Virus record (IMG/VR): IMGVR_UViG_3300025687_000338
Location: 1 to 23,544 of that record
Source of the DNA: a virus
DNA length: 23,544 nucleotides
Direction: 5' to 3' (one strand)
A model generated the notes under the pieces. The model did no database searches. It worked only from the letters and a program-made list of their open reading frames with translations, and was not told where the DNA came from. Positions 11,299-17,206 of the stretch are shown here, one piece after another (the stretch's first letter is position 1; each line of letters opens with the position of its first letter). Both the position numbers and the translations under genes were made by a program.

Positions 11299-11579
11299 CT
11301 AAGGCGAGGATTATGGCGGAGAGATTGATCACCGCGATGGATAAAGCACGGCGATCTGGCCGCGTCGTGCATGAGCATGAGTTGACAGAGGCGGCGTTCG
11401 ACGAGGCCATCGCCGCCGAGCGTGAGGCCTGCGCCAAGATCGCGGAGCAATGGGCAACCGAACTGGCAAAAGCGAGCGAACCGTACATGGCTACGCCGCA
11501 GGTGGCAGCACAATATCTGACGCGAGCGACAGATGCGGGCGACATCGCCGCCGCCATCAGAGCAAGAGGTCAGCAGTAG
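11295..11579 (+). CDS. Hypothetical helical protein (94 aa)
   Basis: ATG overlaps the previous stop (ATGA). The sequence begins MTKARIMAERLITAMDKARR and includes EAIAAEREACAKIAEQWATE, a block (A-x-E-R-E-A-C-A-x-I/V-A-E) that recurs in many small uncharacterised phage proteins. It is helical throughout with no transmembrane segment. No function is known. The next gene begins 14 or 50 bases downstream depending on its start. Confidence 0.65.
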   Translation: MTKARIMAERLITAMDKARRSGRVVHEHELTEAAFDEAIAAEREACAKIAEQWATELAKASEPYMATPQVAAQYLTRATDAGDIAAAIRARGQQ

Positions 11580-11629
11580 ACGCCAATTCCCCCGTGCCTG
11601 CGTACCAGATCACAACTGCGAGGCACTCA

Positions 11630-12112
11630 TTGACCTGGACCATACTTCGATCCGCCCCGTGCCGCGAATTTCGTGCAAGGGACGAGTTGCACAGACTCGG
11701 GCTCTCTGCCTACGTGCCCGTCGAGTTCGACGTGTCCCGCTTCGGCAGGGGCCGCGAGACCATCCGGAAGTCGCCCATCATCCGCGGCTACGTGTTCGCG
11801 GCCGTGCCTGACAGCCATTGGCCGACGGTCGCCGCCGTCCGGGACATCAAGGGCGCGATCATGTTTAACGGCCGGCCGGCCCGCTTGGCGCAGCGTGAGG
11901 TGGACGCCATCGAGCTGCTGTCCCGCCCCGTCGAGCGCCATCGCGGCGTCCGCTGGCGGCCCGGTGATTCAGTCGCCATTCGGCGCGGTGCGTTCGCCGC
12001 GCTCGAGGGCGTTGTCCGGCGTATCGAACGCGGGAAAATCATCACGGAGATCCACATGCTCGGAAAGCTCTGCGAGGTTCCTGTGTCGGCCGACCATCTG
12101 GAGGCCGCATAG
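11630..12112 (+). CDS. NusG-like transcription elongation factor (about 160 aa)
   Basis: NusG-family proteins bind the RNA polymerase clamp through an NGN domain and change pausing or termination. Here WTILRSAPCREFRARDELHR, then LGLSAYVPVEFD and IIRGYVFAAVPDSHWPTVAA, VRDIKGAIMFNGRPA form the NGN domain. The KOW-type tail follows, WRPGDSVAIRRGAFAALEGVV, with a beta-rich end, IITEIHMLGKLCEVPVS. The start is uncertain: TTG 11630 has GAGG just upstream and gives MTWTILRS; GTG 11594 would add 12 residues but has no ribosome site. A phage copy is likely a specialised antiterminator like RfaH or LoaP. The hairpin and TGGAACC array directly downstream are candidate targets. Confidence 0.78.
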   Translation: MTWTILRSAPCREFRARDELHRLGLSAYVPVEFDVSRFGRGRETIRKSPIIRGYVFAAVPDSHWPTVAAVRDIKGAIMFNGRPARLAQREVDAIELLSRPVERHRGVRWRPGDSVAIRRGAFAALEGVVRRIERGKIITEIHMLGKLCEVPVSADHLEAA

Positions 12113-12172
12113 CATGGCCTACAGACGCATCCCGCCGAGTAAAACCTAAGTCCCGCGTGTGCGAGACAAGAG

Positions 12173-12200
12173 GAACCCGCGTCGGTAACGGCGCGGGTTC
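12173..12200 (+). terminator. Hairpin after the NusG-like gene
   Basis: GAACCCGCG (12173-12181) and CGCGGGTTC (12192-12200) pair perfectly over 9 bases around a 10-base loop. There is no T-run afterwards, so it may be a weak terminator, a pause hairpin or a factor-dependent site. Confidence 0.55.
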
Positions 12201-12202
12201 GT

Positions 12203-12291
12203 GGAACCGGCAAACCCGCATGAACAGGGCACTTGGAACCGGGTGGAACTGAAACTGGAACCGGGTGGAACCGCGTGGAACCCATGGAACC
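12203..12291. repeat. TGGAACC repeat array with ~10-base period
   Basis: TGGAAC occurs at 12203, 12234, 12244, 12256, 12266, 12276 and 12285, mostly followed by C. Six are spaced 9-12 bases apart, about one helical turn. All point in the same direction, so this is a direct-repeat array between convergent genes. It does not overlap a believable gene and is unlike a CRISPR (units too short). Confidence 0.75.
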
Positions 12292-12296
12292 GAGGC

Positions 12297-12338
12297 TGAA
12301 AACAAAAAAGCCCCGGTCGGGATCGCTCCCGCCGAGGC
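12297..12338 (-). terminator. Strong terminator of the leftward membrane-protein gene
   Basis: On the minus strand AGCCTCGGCGGGA and TCCCGACCGGGGCT form a 13-base-pair stem with one bulged A and a GCGA (GNRA) tetraloop, followed by TTTTTTGTTTTC. It lies a few bases after the stop codon of the gene ending at 12344 and is the clearest intrinsic terminator in the window. Confidence 0.88.
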
Positions 12339-12343
12339 TCGGT

Positions 12344-13204
12344 TCAGGCTGCGGTGGCTCTCCGCCATGCCGTGGTTTTGGGCAGTCGCGGGAACCGCTT
12401 CTGCACCTCCGGGATCTGCGGGTTCCGCCCATGCACCCGGCGGAACTCTCTCACCCAGTCGATCACGGGGTCAACCGGCGCCTCGGCGGGCGGCAGCGGA
12501 TCGTTGGCCGGCAGGGCCGGGACGAGCCGAGGACGCCTCTTGTGGCCGAGGCCCAGATGCAGGAACGCGATCGTGCCGAGCTCGGTGATGAGCACCGTCA
12601 CGAACGGCATGTTCAGGGCGAGCCAGTCGTCCGTCACATGCAGGCCCCACGACGCAAGGACTTTCGCCGCGTGGCTGTACCCGCTCGGGGCTTGTGGGGC
12701 AGGCAGCGCCGCGAGCGTTGCCTTGTGGCCCTTAATGGCAGCCGCGTAGACGTTGACCGTCGCCTCGCGGCCCTGACAGCGCTTGCCGCGACCGCTGGCA
12801 CACTCCCGTGCCATGTCGGCCTGAGCCTCGGCGAGCATTGCCTCGGCCTTGGCAAGCAGCTCCTCCTCGTGCGCTCGAGTTTTGTTCGCGGCCTCGATCG
12901 CAGCGGCCTTGCTGCCGGCCTGCTCGGCGTTTCTGGCGCCGGACGAGACGACAACGTAGCCGGTCCCTCCGACGAACAGCATGACGAGCATGATGCCGGG
13001 GATGATGGCCCCGGTCCGGAGCGCAGGAGCGGCCATGTGGCCTGATGCAATGGCCGCCACGAGGGCCGCCAGCGCCAGGACATGGCCTGTGGTGATCGCC
13101 GCGCCGCCGAGTACGTCCGAGAACAGCACGTAAGCGGTGACGAGAGCGAAGAAGATCCCGAGGCAGATTGCGCCCCAGGACCGCACGGTGGTAGTGGTAG
13201 ACAT
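12344..13204 (-). CDS. Four-span membrane protein with coiled coil and C-terminal HTH-like tail (286 aa)
   Basis: Three N-terminal transmembrane helices (about residues 10-29, 36-55, 66-88) precede a charged, Ala/Glu-rich coiled coil (92-165) with a cysteine pair (C135, C143 in ECASGRGKRC). A fourth span (~198-220) is followed by HKRR, which places the tail in the cytoplasm and the coiled coil in the periplasm. The tail ends WVREFRRVHGRNPQIPEVQK then RFPRLPKTTAWRRA (250-283), resembling a helix-turn-helix with LPKTTAWRR as recognition helix. I start at ATG 13204; longer frames lack support. It runs against its neighbours and has its own terminator, like a moron gene expressed in lysogeny. A membrane-bound regulator or an exclusion protein is possible. 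The family is not recognised. Confidence 0.75.
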   Translation of the reverse strand: MSTTTTVRSWGAICLGIFFALVTAYVLFSDVLGGAAITTGHVLALAALVAAIASGHMAAPALRTGAIIPGIMLVMLFVGGTGYVVVSSGARNAEQAGSKAAAIEAANKTRAHEEELLAKAEAMLAEAQADMARECASGRGKRCQGREATVNVYAAAIKGHKATLAALPAPQAPSGYSHAAKVLASWGLHVTDDWLALNMPFVTVLITELGTIAFLHLGLGHKRRPRLVPALPANDPLPPAEAPVDPVIDWVREFRRVHGRNPQIPEVQKRFPRLPKTTAWRRATAA

Positions 13205-13311
13205 AGGGTCTAACTCCCGGTGATGTCGGGGTTGGATCAAGGGCCGCCTCGGTGCTCCAACACCGTTGCGGCCCGCTCTATGTGAGGATGTTCGGTCCCC
13301 CCTACGCCCTT

Positions 13312-13342
13312 CGGCTCCCTCTCGCTTTCGCAAGGGGAGCCG
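13312..13342 (-). other. Hairpin between the two leftward genes
   Basis: CGGCTCCC (13312-13319) and GGGAGCCG (13335-13342) form a perfect 8-base stem; the 15-base interior can pair further (CTTGC/GCGAG). It lies just after the stop of the 61-aa gene and before the membrane-protein gene. With no T-run it is a possible attenuator or processing site that sets the ratio of the two products. Confidence 0.5.
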
Positions 13343-13349
13343 GGAAGGG

Positions 13350-13535
13350 TTAGTTCTTGCGCGCGGCTCGGAGCCGTTCGCCCGCCGTCATCTGGCTAAC
13401 ATCGCCAGCCTTGACCGCGTGCCGCCTAGCGACTTCTGCGACCATCTTGGGATTGCCGCGCCCGGCTGCGATTTCAGCTTCGAGGTGGGCAGTCGTGTAG
13501 GCGGGGTAGGGAGCAGACTTGAAAGCTACGTCCAT
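13350..13535 (-). CDS. Small hypothetical protein (61 aa)
   Basis: ATG 13535 follows GGAGAGAG, a good ribosome site, and is preferred over an upstream in-frame ATG at 13580 that would run through a stem-loop. The product starts MDVAFKSAPYPAYTTAHLEA and continues EIAAGRGNPKMVAEVARRHA, ending in a basic SQMTAGERLRAARKN. The compact helical pattern with YTT-x-x-L-x-x-x-I-A-x-G-x-G-N-P is one I have seen in small phage proteins of unknown role. First gene after the leftward promoter at 13713-13741. Confidence 0.65.
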   Translation of the reverse strand: MDVAFKSAPYPAYTTAHLEAEIAAGRGNPKMVAEVARRHAVKAGDVSQMTAGERLRAARKN

Positions 13536-13563
13536 AGGTCTCTCTCCGTTGCTTGCACGCCCA

Positions 13564-13594
13564 AGCCCCGGCCACCGCATATCGCGGCCCGGGG
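13564..13594 (-). other. Stem-loop in the leader of the leftward unit
   Basis: GCCCCGG (13564-13570) pairs with CCGGGGC (13588-13594), with further partial pairing inside (CCGC...GCGG). It lies about 30 bases ahead of the 61-aa gene in the leader RNA. It could regulate or stabilise the transcript. Confidence 0.45.
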
Positions 13595-13712
13595 CAATGG
13601 ACTGTCAGGTAGTCAGGTCCGCCGAGGTGCCAGAGAGCTGGCCCTTTGGGCGGGGTGCGGTTTGCGGTGCTGGGCCGGTTAGAGCCGCCGCGGGACGACC
13701 GTCGATGGTTGG

Positions 13713-13741
13713 AATGTAGCGCATGATTGATGTCACGTCAA
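13713..13741 (-). promoter_or_regulatory. Leftward promoter with palindromic operator
   Basis: On the minus strand TTGACG (13741-13736) and TACATT (13718-13713) are spaced 17 bases apart. The -35 lies within a 15-base imperfect palindrome, TTGATGTCACGTCAA (13727-13741). The same TTGACGTG forms the -35 region of the leftward early promoter at 4381-4409, suggesting that one repressor controls both. Confidence 0.6.
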
Positions 13742-13770
13742 GCGATAAAACGACGCAGCATCAAAAAAGA

Positions 13771-13798
13771 TGGACGAAGCGGCAAAAATCTTTAAGAT
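13771..13798 (+). promoter_or_regulatory. Weak candidate promoter for the second HTH gene
   Basis: TGGACG (13771-13776) and TAAGAT (13793-13798) are spaced 16 bases apart; RNA would start at about the ATG at 13805, giving a leaderless mRNA. No ribosome site precedes that ATG, which agrees with the idea. The hexamers are imperfect. Confidence 0.3.
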
Positions 13799-13804
13799 AG
13801 CGGC

Positions 13805-14005
13805 ATGTCAAACGAACACGCCCTGTCCCTTCTAATCCAGTGCGCCGGAAGCCAGAGACGGCTGGCGCACGTCGTCGGTGTCTCTGAGGAGCACGTCTCC
13901 AGATGGATGAAGGGGCGCTACCCGATCCCCGATTGGGTCGTCGCCCTGGCTGAAGCAATGGAACGGCTGCCGCCGCAGCAGTGGCCCGAGCGGTGGAGGA
14001 CCTAG
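13805..14005 (+). CDS. Cro/YdaS-like helix-turn-helix protein (66 aa)
   Basis: The sequence MSNEHALSLLIQCAGSQRRL, then AHVVGVSEEHVSRWMKGRYP fits a classic helix-turn-helix (residues ~15-38): SQRRLAHVVGVS as first helix and turn, EEHVSRWMKGR as recognition helix. IPDWVVALAEAMERL makes the dimerisation helix. This is the size and shape of Cro-like or YdaS-like phage repressors. It is transcribed away from the leftward promoter at 13713-13741 and probably binds the palindrome there. The same half-site occurs in the main switch at 4377-4410, so it may also control the early leftward operon. No ribosome site is visible. Confidence 0.78.
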   Translation: MSNEHALSLLIQCAGSQRRLAHVVGVSEEHVSRWMKGRYPIPDWVVALAEAMERLPPQQWPERWRT

Positions 14006-14006
14006 A

Positions 14007-14111
14007 ATGGCGACGGTCTATCTGTTTGGTGTCGACGGCTGCTTTGAGGCGCACGAGAGGACAAAGGGCGGGCGCAGTAGCCCTCCATCCACAACCGTGG
14101 CTGAAAAGTGA
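14007..14111 (+). CDS. Very small protein after the HTH gene (34 aa)
   Basis: ATG 14007 starts one base after the TAG of the HTH gene, with a strong ribosome site (GGTGGAGGA) inside that gene's last codons. The product begins MATVYLFGVDGCFEAHERTK and ends in a Ser/Pro/Thr-rich tail before TGA 14109-14111. No family is recognised. The ribosome site and tight spacing are the main support; it is too short for content to decide. Confidence 0.45.
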   Translation: MATVYLFGVDGCFEAHERTKGGRSSPPSTTVAEK

Positions 14112-14281
14112 CTGACAAACGGCGCAATATCGTCTATAGCGATTCGTAACGGACGATGACGCGCGCCGCCCGCATTGTATGCTCGATTTTGTTCACGGCA
14201 GCCTTCGCGCACCCAGCCCGCCGACGCCCCCGCCGATGAGGGGCTCGAGAATCGGGCGACCTTTGAGGGGTCTGAAGAGAA

Positions 14282-15034
14282 GTGCCCAAAGCAATTGACC
14301 CTGTCATCTCCCAAGCGGAGGTGCGAGGGCGGTTCGACTACAACCCAGAGACGGGTGTTTTCACCGACAAGGCGACGGGTAAGGCTGCTGGGACGCCCAC
14401 GCCGAACGGTTATCTCCGTGTCCAGTGCGGCGGTCGCAGCGTTGGGCTTCACCGGCTCGCTTTCATGTGGATGTGCGGTCACTGGCCGCTGGAGCAGGTC
14501 GACCACGTGAACGGCGACCCATCCGATAACCGATGGTCCAATCTTCGGCCCGCTACCGCTCGGCAGAATGCCCAGAACCGCAGGCCGAAAGATGCCAACT
14601 TCGGCTACAAGGGCGTGCAGCAAACGAAGAGCGGCCGATGGGTCGCTAGCATTGTCGTCAACGGGAAAATCCAGAAGATCCCCGGCACGTTCGAGAGCGC
14701 CTATGCCGCGCATCAAGCGTATAGGGCTGCGGCGACACGCATGTTTGGCCAGTTCGTCTGTTTCGAGCCTCGGCGCAAGGGTAAGCCCGAGCGTGTTCTC
14801 CCGGTCGATGTGCAGCTTGACGAACTGGAGCGCCGCAAAGCCGACCTGGAAAGTCAGCTTCGCAACGTGAAGACGCAGATCTCCTCATTGTGCCCGGACC
14901 GCACGCCTGAAGAAGAAGAGATGCCGGGCAAGTACGCCACACGGGCGCAGGTGCTTGAGTACGAACGCAAACTCCGCGCGCGCCAACTGGAAGAATGGTT
15001 GGCGAAGCGTGCAGAGGCTCAGGCGACGCAGTGA
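14282..15034 (+). CDS. HNH endonuclease with AP2-like domain and coiled-coil tail (250 aa)
   Basis: Starting at GTG 14282, the N-terminus carries FDYNPETGVFTDK and GYLRVQCGGRSVGLHRLAF, then the nuclease core VDHVNGDPSDNRWSNLRPAT (H57; D74-H75, N77, N83, N87), the pattern of phage and intron-associated HNH homing nucleases. FGYKGVQQTKSGRWVASI and following (107-159) form an AP2-like DNA-binding domain. An unusual ~85-residue extension follows, with heptad repeats (LDELERRKADLESQLRNVKT) and a charged end. No intron or intein is visible around it, so it may be a free-standing homing nuclease, or domesticated. The 170 bases before it (14112-14281) hold no convincing gene. Confidence 0.85.
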   Translation: MPKAIDPVISQAEVRGRFDYNPETGVFTDKATGKAAGTPTPNGYLRVQCGGRSVGLHRLAFMWMCGHWPLEQVDHVNGDPSDNRWSNLRPATARQNAQNRRPKDANFGYKGVQQTKSGRWVASIVVNGKIQKIPGTFESAYAAHQAYRAAATRMFGQFVCFEPRRKGKPERVLPVDVQLDELERRKADLESQLRNVKTQISSLCPDRTPEEEEMPGKYATRAQVLEYERKLRARQLEEWLAKRAEAQATQ

Positions 15035-15216
15035 TGGACCAGGACGAGATCGATCTCGCCATTTTAGACCTGTTTCATTACGGCGACGAGTTCGGTGTGA
15101 GCGCCACCCAAATGGCCCGCCGGCTCCAGCAGGCCATCAACGACGCGTATTTGCTCGTCTCCGAGTTGGAAGACGAGCGCGCCCTTGACCCGATGCCCTC
15201 CGTAGCAGTCCACTAG
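15034..15216 (+). CDS. Small winged-helix-like protein (60 aa)
   Basis: ATG 15034 overlaps the stop of the nuclease gene (TGATG). Sequence MDQDEIDLAILDLFHYGDEF then GVSATQMARRLQQAINDAYL looks like a short helix-turn-helix or winged helix (residues 5-45): ILDLF helix, G-V-S-A-T-Q-M-A-R-R-L as turn and second helix, INDAYLLVSELEDER as third. It ends at TAG 15214-15216. It may be a small regulator, but the family is not recognised. Confidence 0.6.
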   Translation: MDQDEIDLAILDLFHYGDEFGVSATQMARRLQQAINDAYLLVSELEDERALDPMPSVAVH

Positions 15217-15228
15217 GAGACCACCCAA

Positions 15229-15804
15229 ATGCTGCGCACCATCGCCGCCGCGCTCGTTGGCGTGGCTCTCACTGCCGCGCCTGCTGTCGCTGGCGTCACC
15301 TGCTACGGCGAACTGAGCGCCGGGAAGACGGCCTCGGCCACCTCGACGGATCTCACCGGCCCCGTCACCGTCACCGCCAGCGGCCTGCAGGGCGGCGTGG
15401 GCTTGGGGTGCGATTACGCCATCGGCTCCACGGTGATCGGCGCTCTTGCCCGCTACGAGCTTATGGACGTGCATTCCACGCTCGGCACCGGATCCATCGA
15501 CATCGACCAGATGTGGACCGTTGCCCTTCGCGCCGGCGTCAAGATCAACCCCGGCACGCTCGTCTATGGCCTCGTCGGCATCAGCGGCACCGAGGTTTCC
15601 TACCCCGGCCTTGAGATCGACCCGACCGGCATCACCTACGGCGCCGGGTTGGAGATCGACATCGCCGTCGAGAACCTCACGGCTTTCGTGGAGTGGTCGC
15701 ACACCAGCTTCGACGAGAGAAAGACCGCCCTCGGCGCCAACATCGACCCCGAGAGCGACACGATCCGCGTTGGCGTGCGCATGAAGTTTGACCTCCTGAA
15801 GTGA
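15229..15804 (+). CDS. Outer-membrane beta-barrel protein (191 aa)
   Basis: A signal peptide (MLRTIAAALVGVALTAAPAVA, then GVTCYG) is followed by alternating strands typical of small OmpA/Omp25-type barrels: GLQGGVGLGCDYAIG, TVIGALARYELMDV, WTVALRAGVKI, LVYGLVGISG, GITYGAGLEIDIA, LTAFVEWSHTSF, and a C-terminal strand IRVGVRMKFDLLK. The last strand ends in hydrophobic residues, though not the usual terminal Phe. It would insert in the outer membrane. A strong AGGAG site precedes the ATG. Phage-encoded outer-membrane proteins can mask receptors and block superinfection, or be remnants of host genes. It is coupled to a membrane protein downstream. Confidence 0.85.
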   Translation: MLRTIAAALVGVALTAAPAVAGVTCYGELSAGKTASATSTDLTGPVTVTASGLQGGVGLGCDYAIGSTVIGALARYELMDVHSTLGTGSIDIDQMWTVALRAGVKINPGTLVYGLVGISGTEVSYPGLEIDPTGITYGAGLEIDIAVENLTAFVEWSHTSFDERKTALGANIDPESDTIRVGVRMKFDLLK

Positions 15805-15815
15805 GGAGCACGACG

Positions 15816-16838
15816 ATGCAGATCCCCGACGGCCTGAAATCCTATTTCCGGTGGTTCAGCGTTCTCGGCGTTCTGCTGATGGCAGGCGATATGTGGCTCA
15901 GCGCTAAGTTCGGCTGGTCGATCGCCACCGAGATGGCCATCATCTACGCGGCTGTGAGCCTTGCAAGCGGCATCCTGCTTGTCTTCGTCGTGTTCTTCAA
16001 TCGCATCGGCTGGGCGTGGATGTCCCGCGGACTAGGCTTTGCCTGGGCGCTGGCCTTCGCCTTCAATTGCTGGTCCAATATGGGTGTCAGCACCGCCAAC
16101 CGCATGGGCGAAGTGCAGTCGGCTAAGGTGCAGCAGACCACTTATGCCGGCCGTCAGTCCAAGATCGAGGAAAGCGAGCGCAGCCTGAATCTGTTCGAGG
16201 GGCAGCTCGCTAGCCTGCTTGAGCAGAACGCATGGGCGGCGACGGTAACGGCTGACGGTCTCCGCAAGCAGGTAGAGGGCCTGAAAGCCGCCGAAGCCTC
16301 TGAGAGCCGTCTCGGTGGCTGTGGCCGCAAGTGCCGCGCCATTCAGGATCAGATCGCCAGCATTCAGGGGCAGATTGCCGTTGCTGAGCAAAGTTCCGAC
16401 CTGACGCAGCGCATTGACGCGACCAAAAAGGTGTTGGCCAAGCTCCGTGCCGATCTGGCCGGCACTGACGCTGGCATCTCCAGCACGGCAAACCAAAGCA
16501 CGCTTTATGCGAAGCTGATCAGCTTCAACCTGGCTGCCGATCCTGACGCCGCAATGGTCACGGCTGCGAACGAGGGCACTGGCGTTGCAACGGCAATCAT
16601 CGTCGCTGTGCTTGCGTCGGTCGTCACGCTTGTCGCTGCATGGCCTGTCTTGATGGCCGTCAGCAGCAGCATCGTCACATCAATCACCCAACCCGTTGGC
16701 GAGCAGTCCGGCAATCGCCCCTCGGCCACCTCCCCCGAGGTGCCTGCTACTCGCGCGTACCCCAGGCCCGTAGCCCGCTCACAGACTCTCGGAGAGCTGG
16801 CATGCGCTAACGACCTCCGCAGACTGGCAGCAGCGTGA
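15816..16838 (+). CDS. Four-span membrane protein with periplasmic coiled coil (340 aa)
   Basis: Three N-terminal spans (about residues 12-29, 36-61, 72-89) are followed by a long coiled coil (100-235) holding a cysteine pair (GGCGRKC, C169/C173), then a fourth span (257-280) and a Pro/Ser-rich cytoplasmic tail. The topology matches that of the leftward protein at 12344-13204, including a Gly/Arg/Lys-rich cysteine pair in the coiled coil, though the tail here is not HTH-like. I chose ATG 15816 (GAGGAG upstream) over GTG 15801. It follows the outer-membrane barrel gene and overlaps the next gene, so it is likely part of an envelope pair. Function is unknown. Confidence 0.72.
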   Translation: MQIPDGLKSYFRWFSVLGVLLMAGDMWLSAKFGWSIATEMAIIYAAVSLASGILLVFVVFFNRIGWAWMSRGLGFAWALAFAFNCWSNMGVSTANRMGEVQSAKVQQTTYAGRQSKIEESERSLNLFEGQLASLLEQNAWAATVTADGLRKQVEGLKAAEASESRLGGCGRKCRAIQDQIASIQGQIAVAEQSSDLTQRIDATKKVLAKLRADLAGTDAGISSTANQSTLYAKLISFNLAADPDAAMVTAANEGTGVATAIIVAVLASVVTLVAAWPVLMAVSSSIVTSITQPVGEQSGNRPSATSPEVPATRAYPRPVARSQTLGELACANDLRRLAAA

Positions 16839-17203
16839 CCCGCCATTACATCGGCATTGCCCAAAGAGGCATCACGGCCCTCCGCAACGTCCGCAGGGAC
16901 AACACCGGAGAGCCGTTGATCCTCATGGACCCCGATCAAGTGGACACGCTCACGGTCAACTTCTCCGAGTTCCTGAATAGCGGTGAGACGATCAGCACAG
17001 CCACAGCAACGGCAGAGGGCTGCACAGCAACCGCCAGCACCTCGAGCCCCAACGTAACGCTCACCATCTCCAACCCGTCTGACGACGGCAAAATCACCCT
17101 GAAGGCAACAACCAGCGCCTCCAACGTCTTCCCCTTCACCATCAGGGTCAGGAAGACGCTCCGCTATGGAGATGAAGGCCTCTTGATCAGCGACTACGTG
17201 TAA
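16835..17203 (+). CDS. Beta-rich hypothetical protein (122 aa)
   Basis: GTG 16835 overlaps the upstream stop (GTGA). After a basic start, residues ~30-110 are Ser/Thr-rich beta strands (VDTLTVNFSEFLNSGETIST, VTLTISNPSDDGKITLKATT, FPFTIRVRKTLRYGDEG), similar in style to small immunoglobulin-like decoration or head-associated proteins found near phage terminase genes. It is immediately before terS (3 bases between stop and next ATG), so a structural role is likely but unproved. Confidence 0.6.
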   Translation: MTRHYIGIAQRGITALRNVRRDNTGEPLILMDPDQVDTLTVNFSEFLNSGETISTATATAEGCTATASTSSPNVTLTISNPSDDGKITLKATTSASNVFPFTIRVRKTLRYGDEGLLISDYV

Positions 17204-17206
17204 CAC

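Noticed and set aside
12114-12149. 11-codon frame after the NusG-like gene
   Set aside because: Too short, no clear ribosome site or coupling partner.
12203-12291. CRISPR-like array
   Set aside because: Units are 6-7 bases with 9-12 base period and no spacers of normal length; no cas genes.
14156-14239. 27-codon frame with a signal-peptide-like start in the gap before the HNH/AP2 gene
   Set aside because: Weak ribosome site, Arg/Pro-rich end, and nothing else supports it; too short to call.
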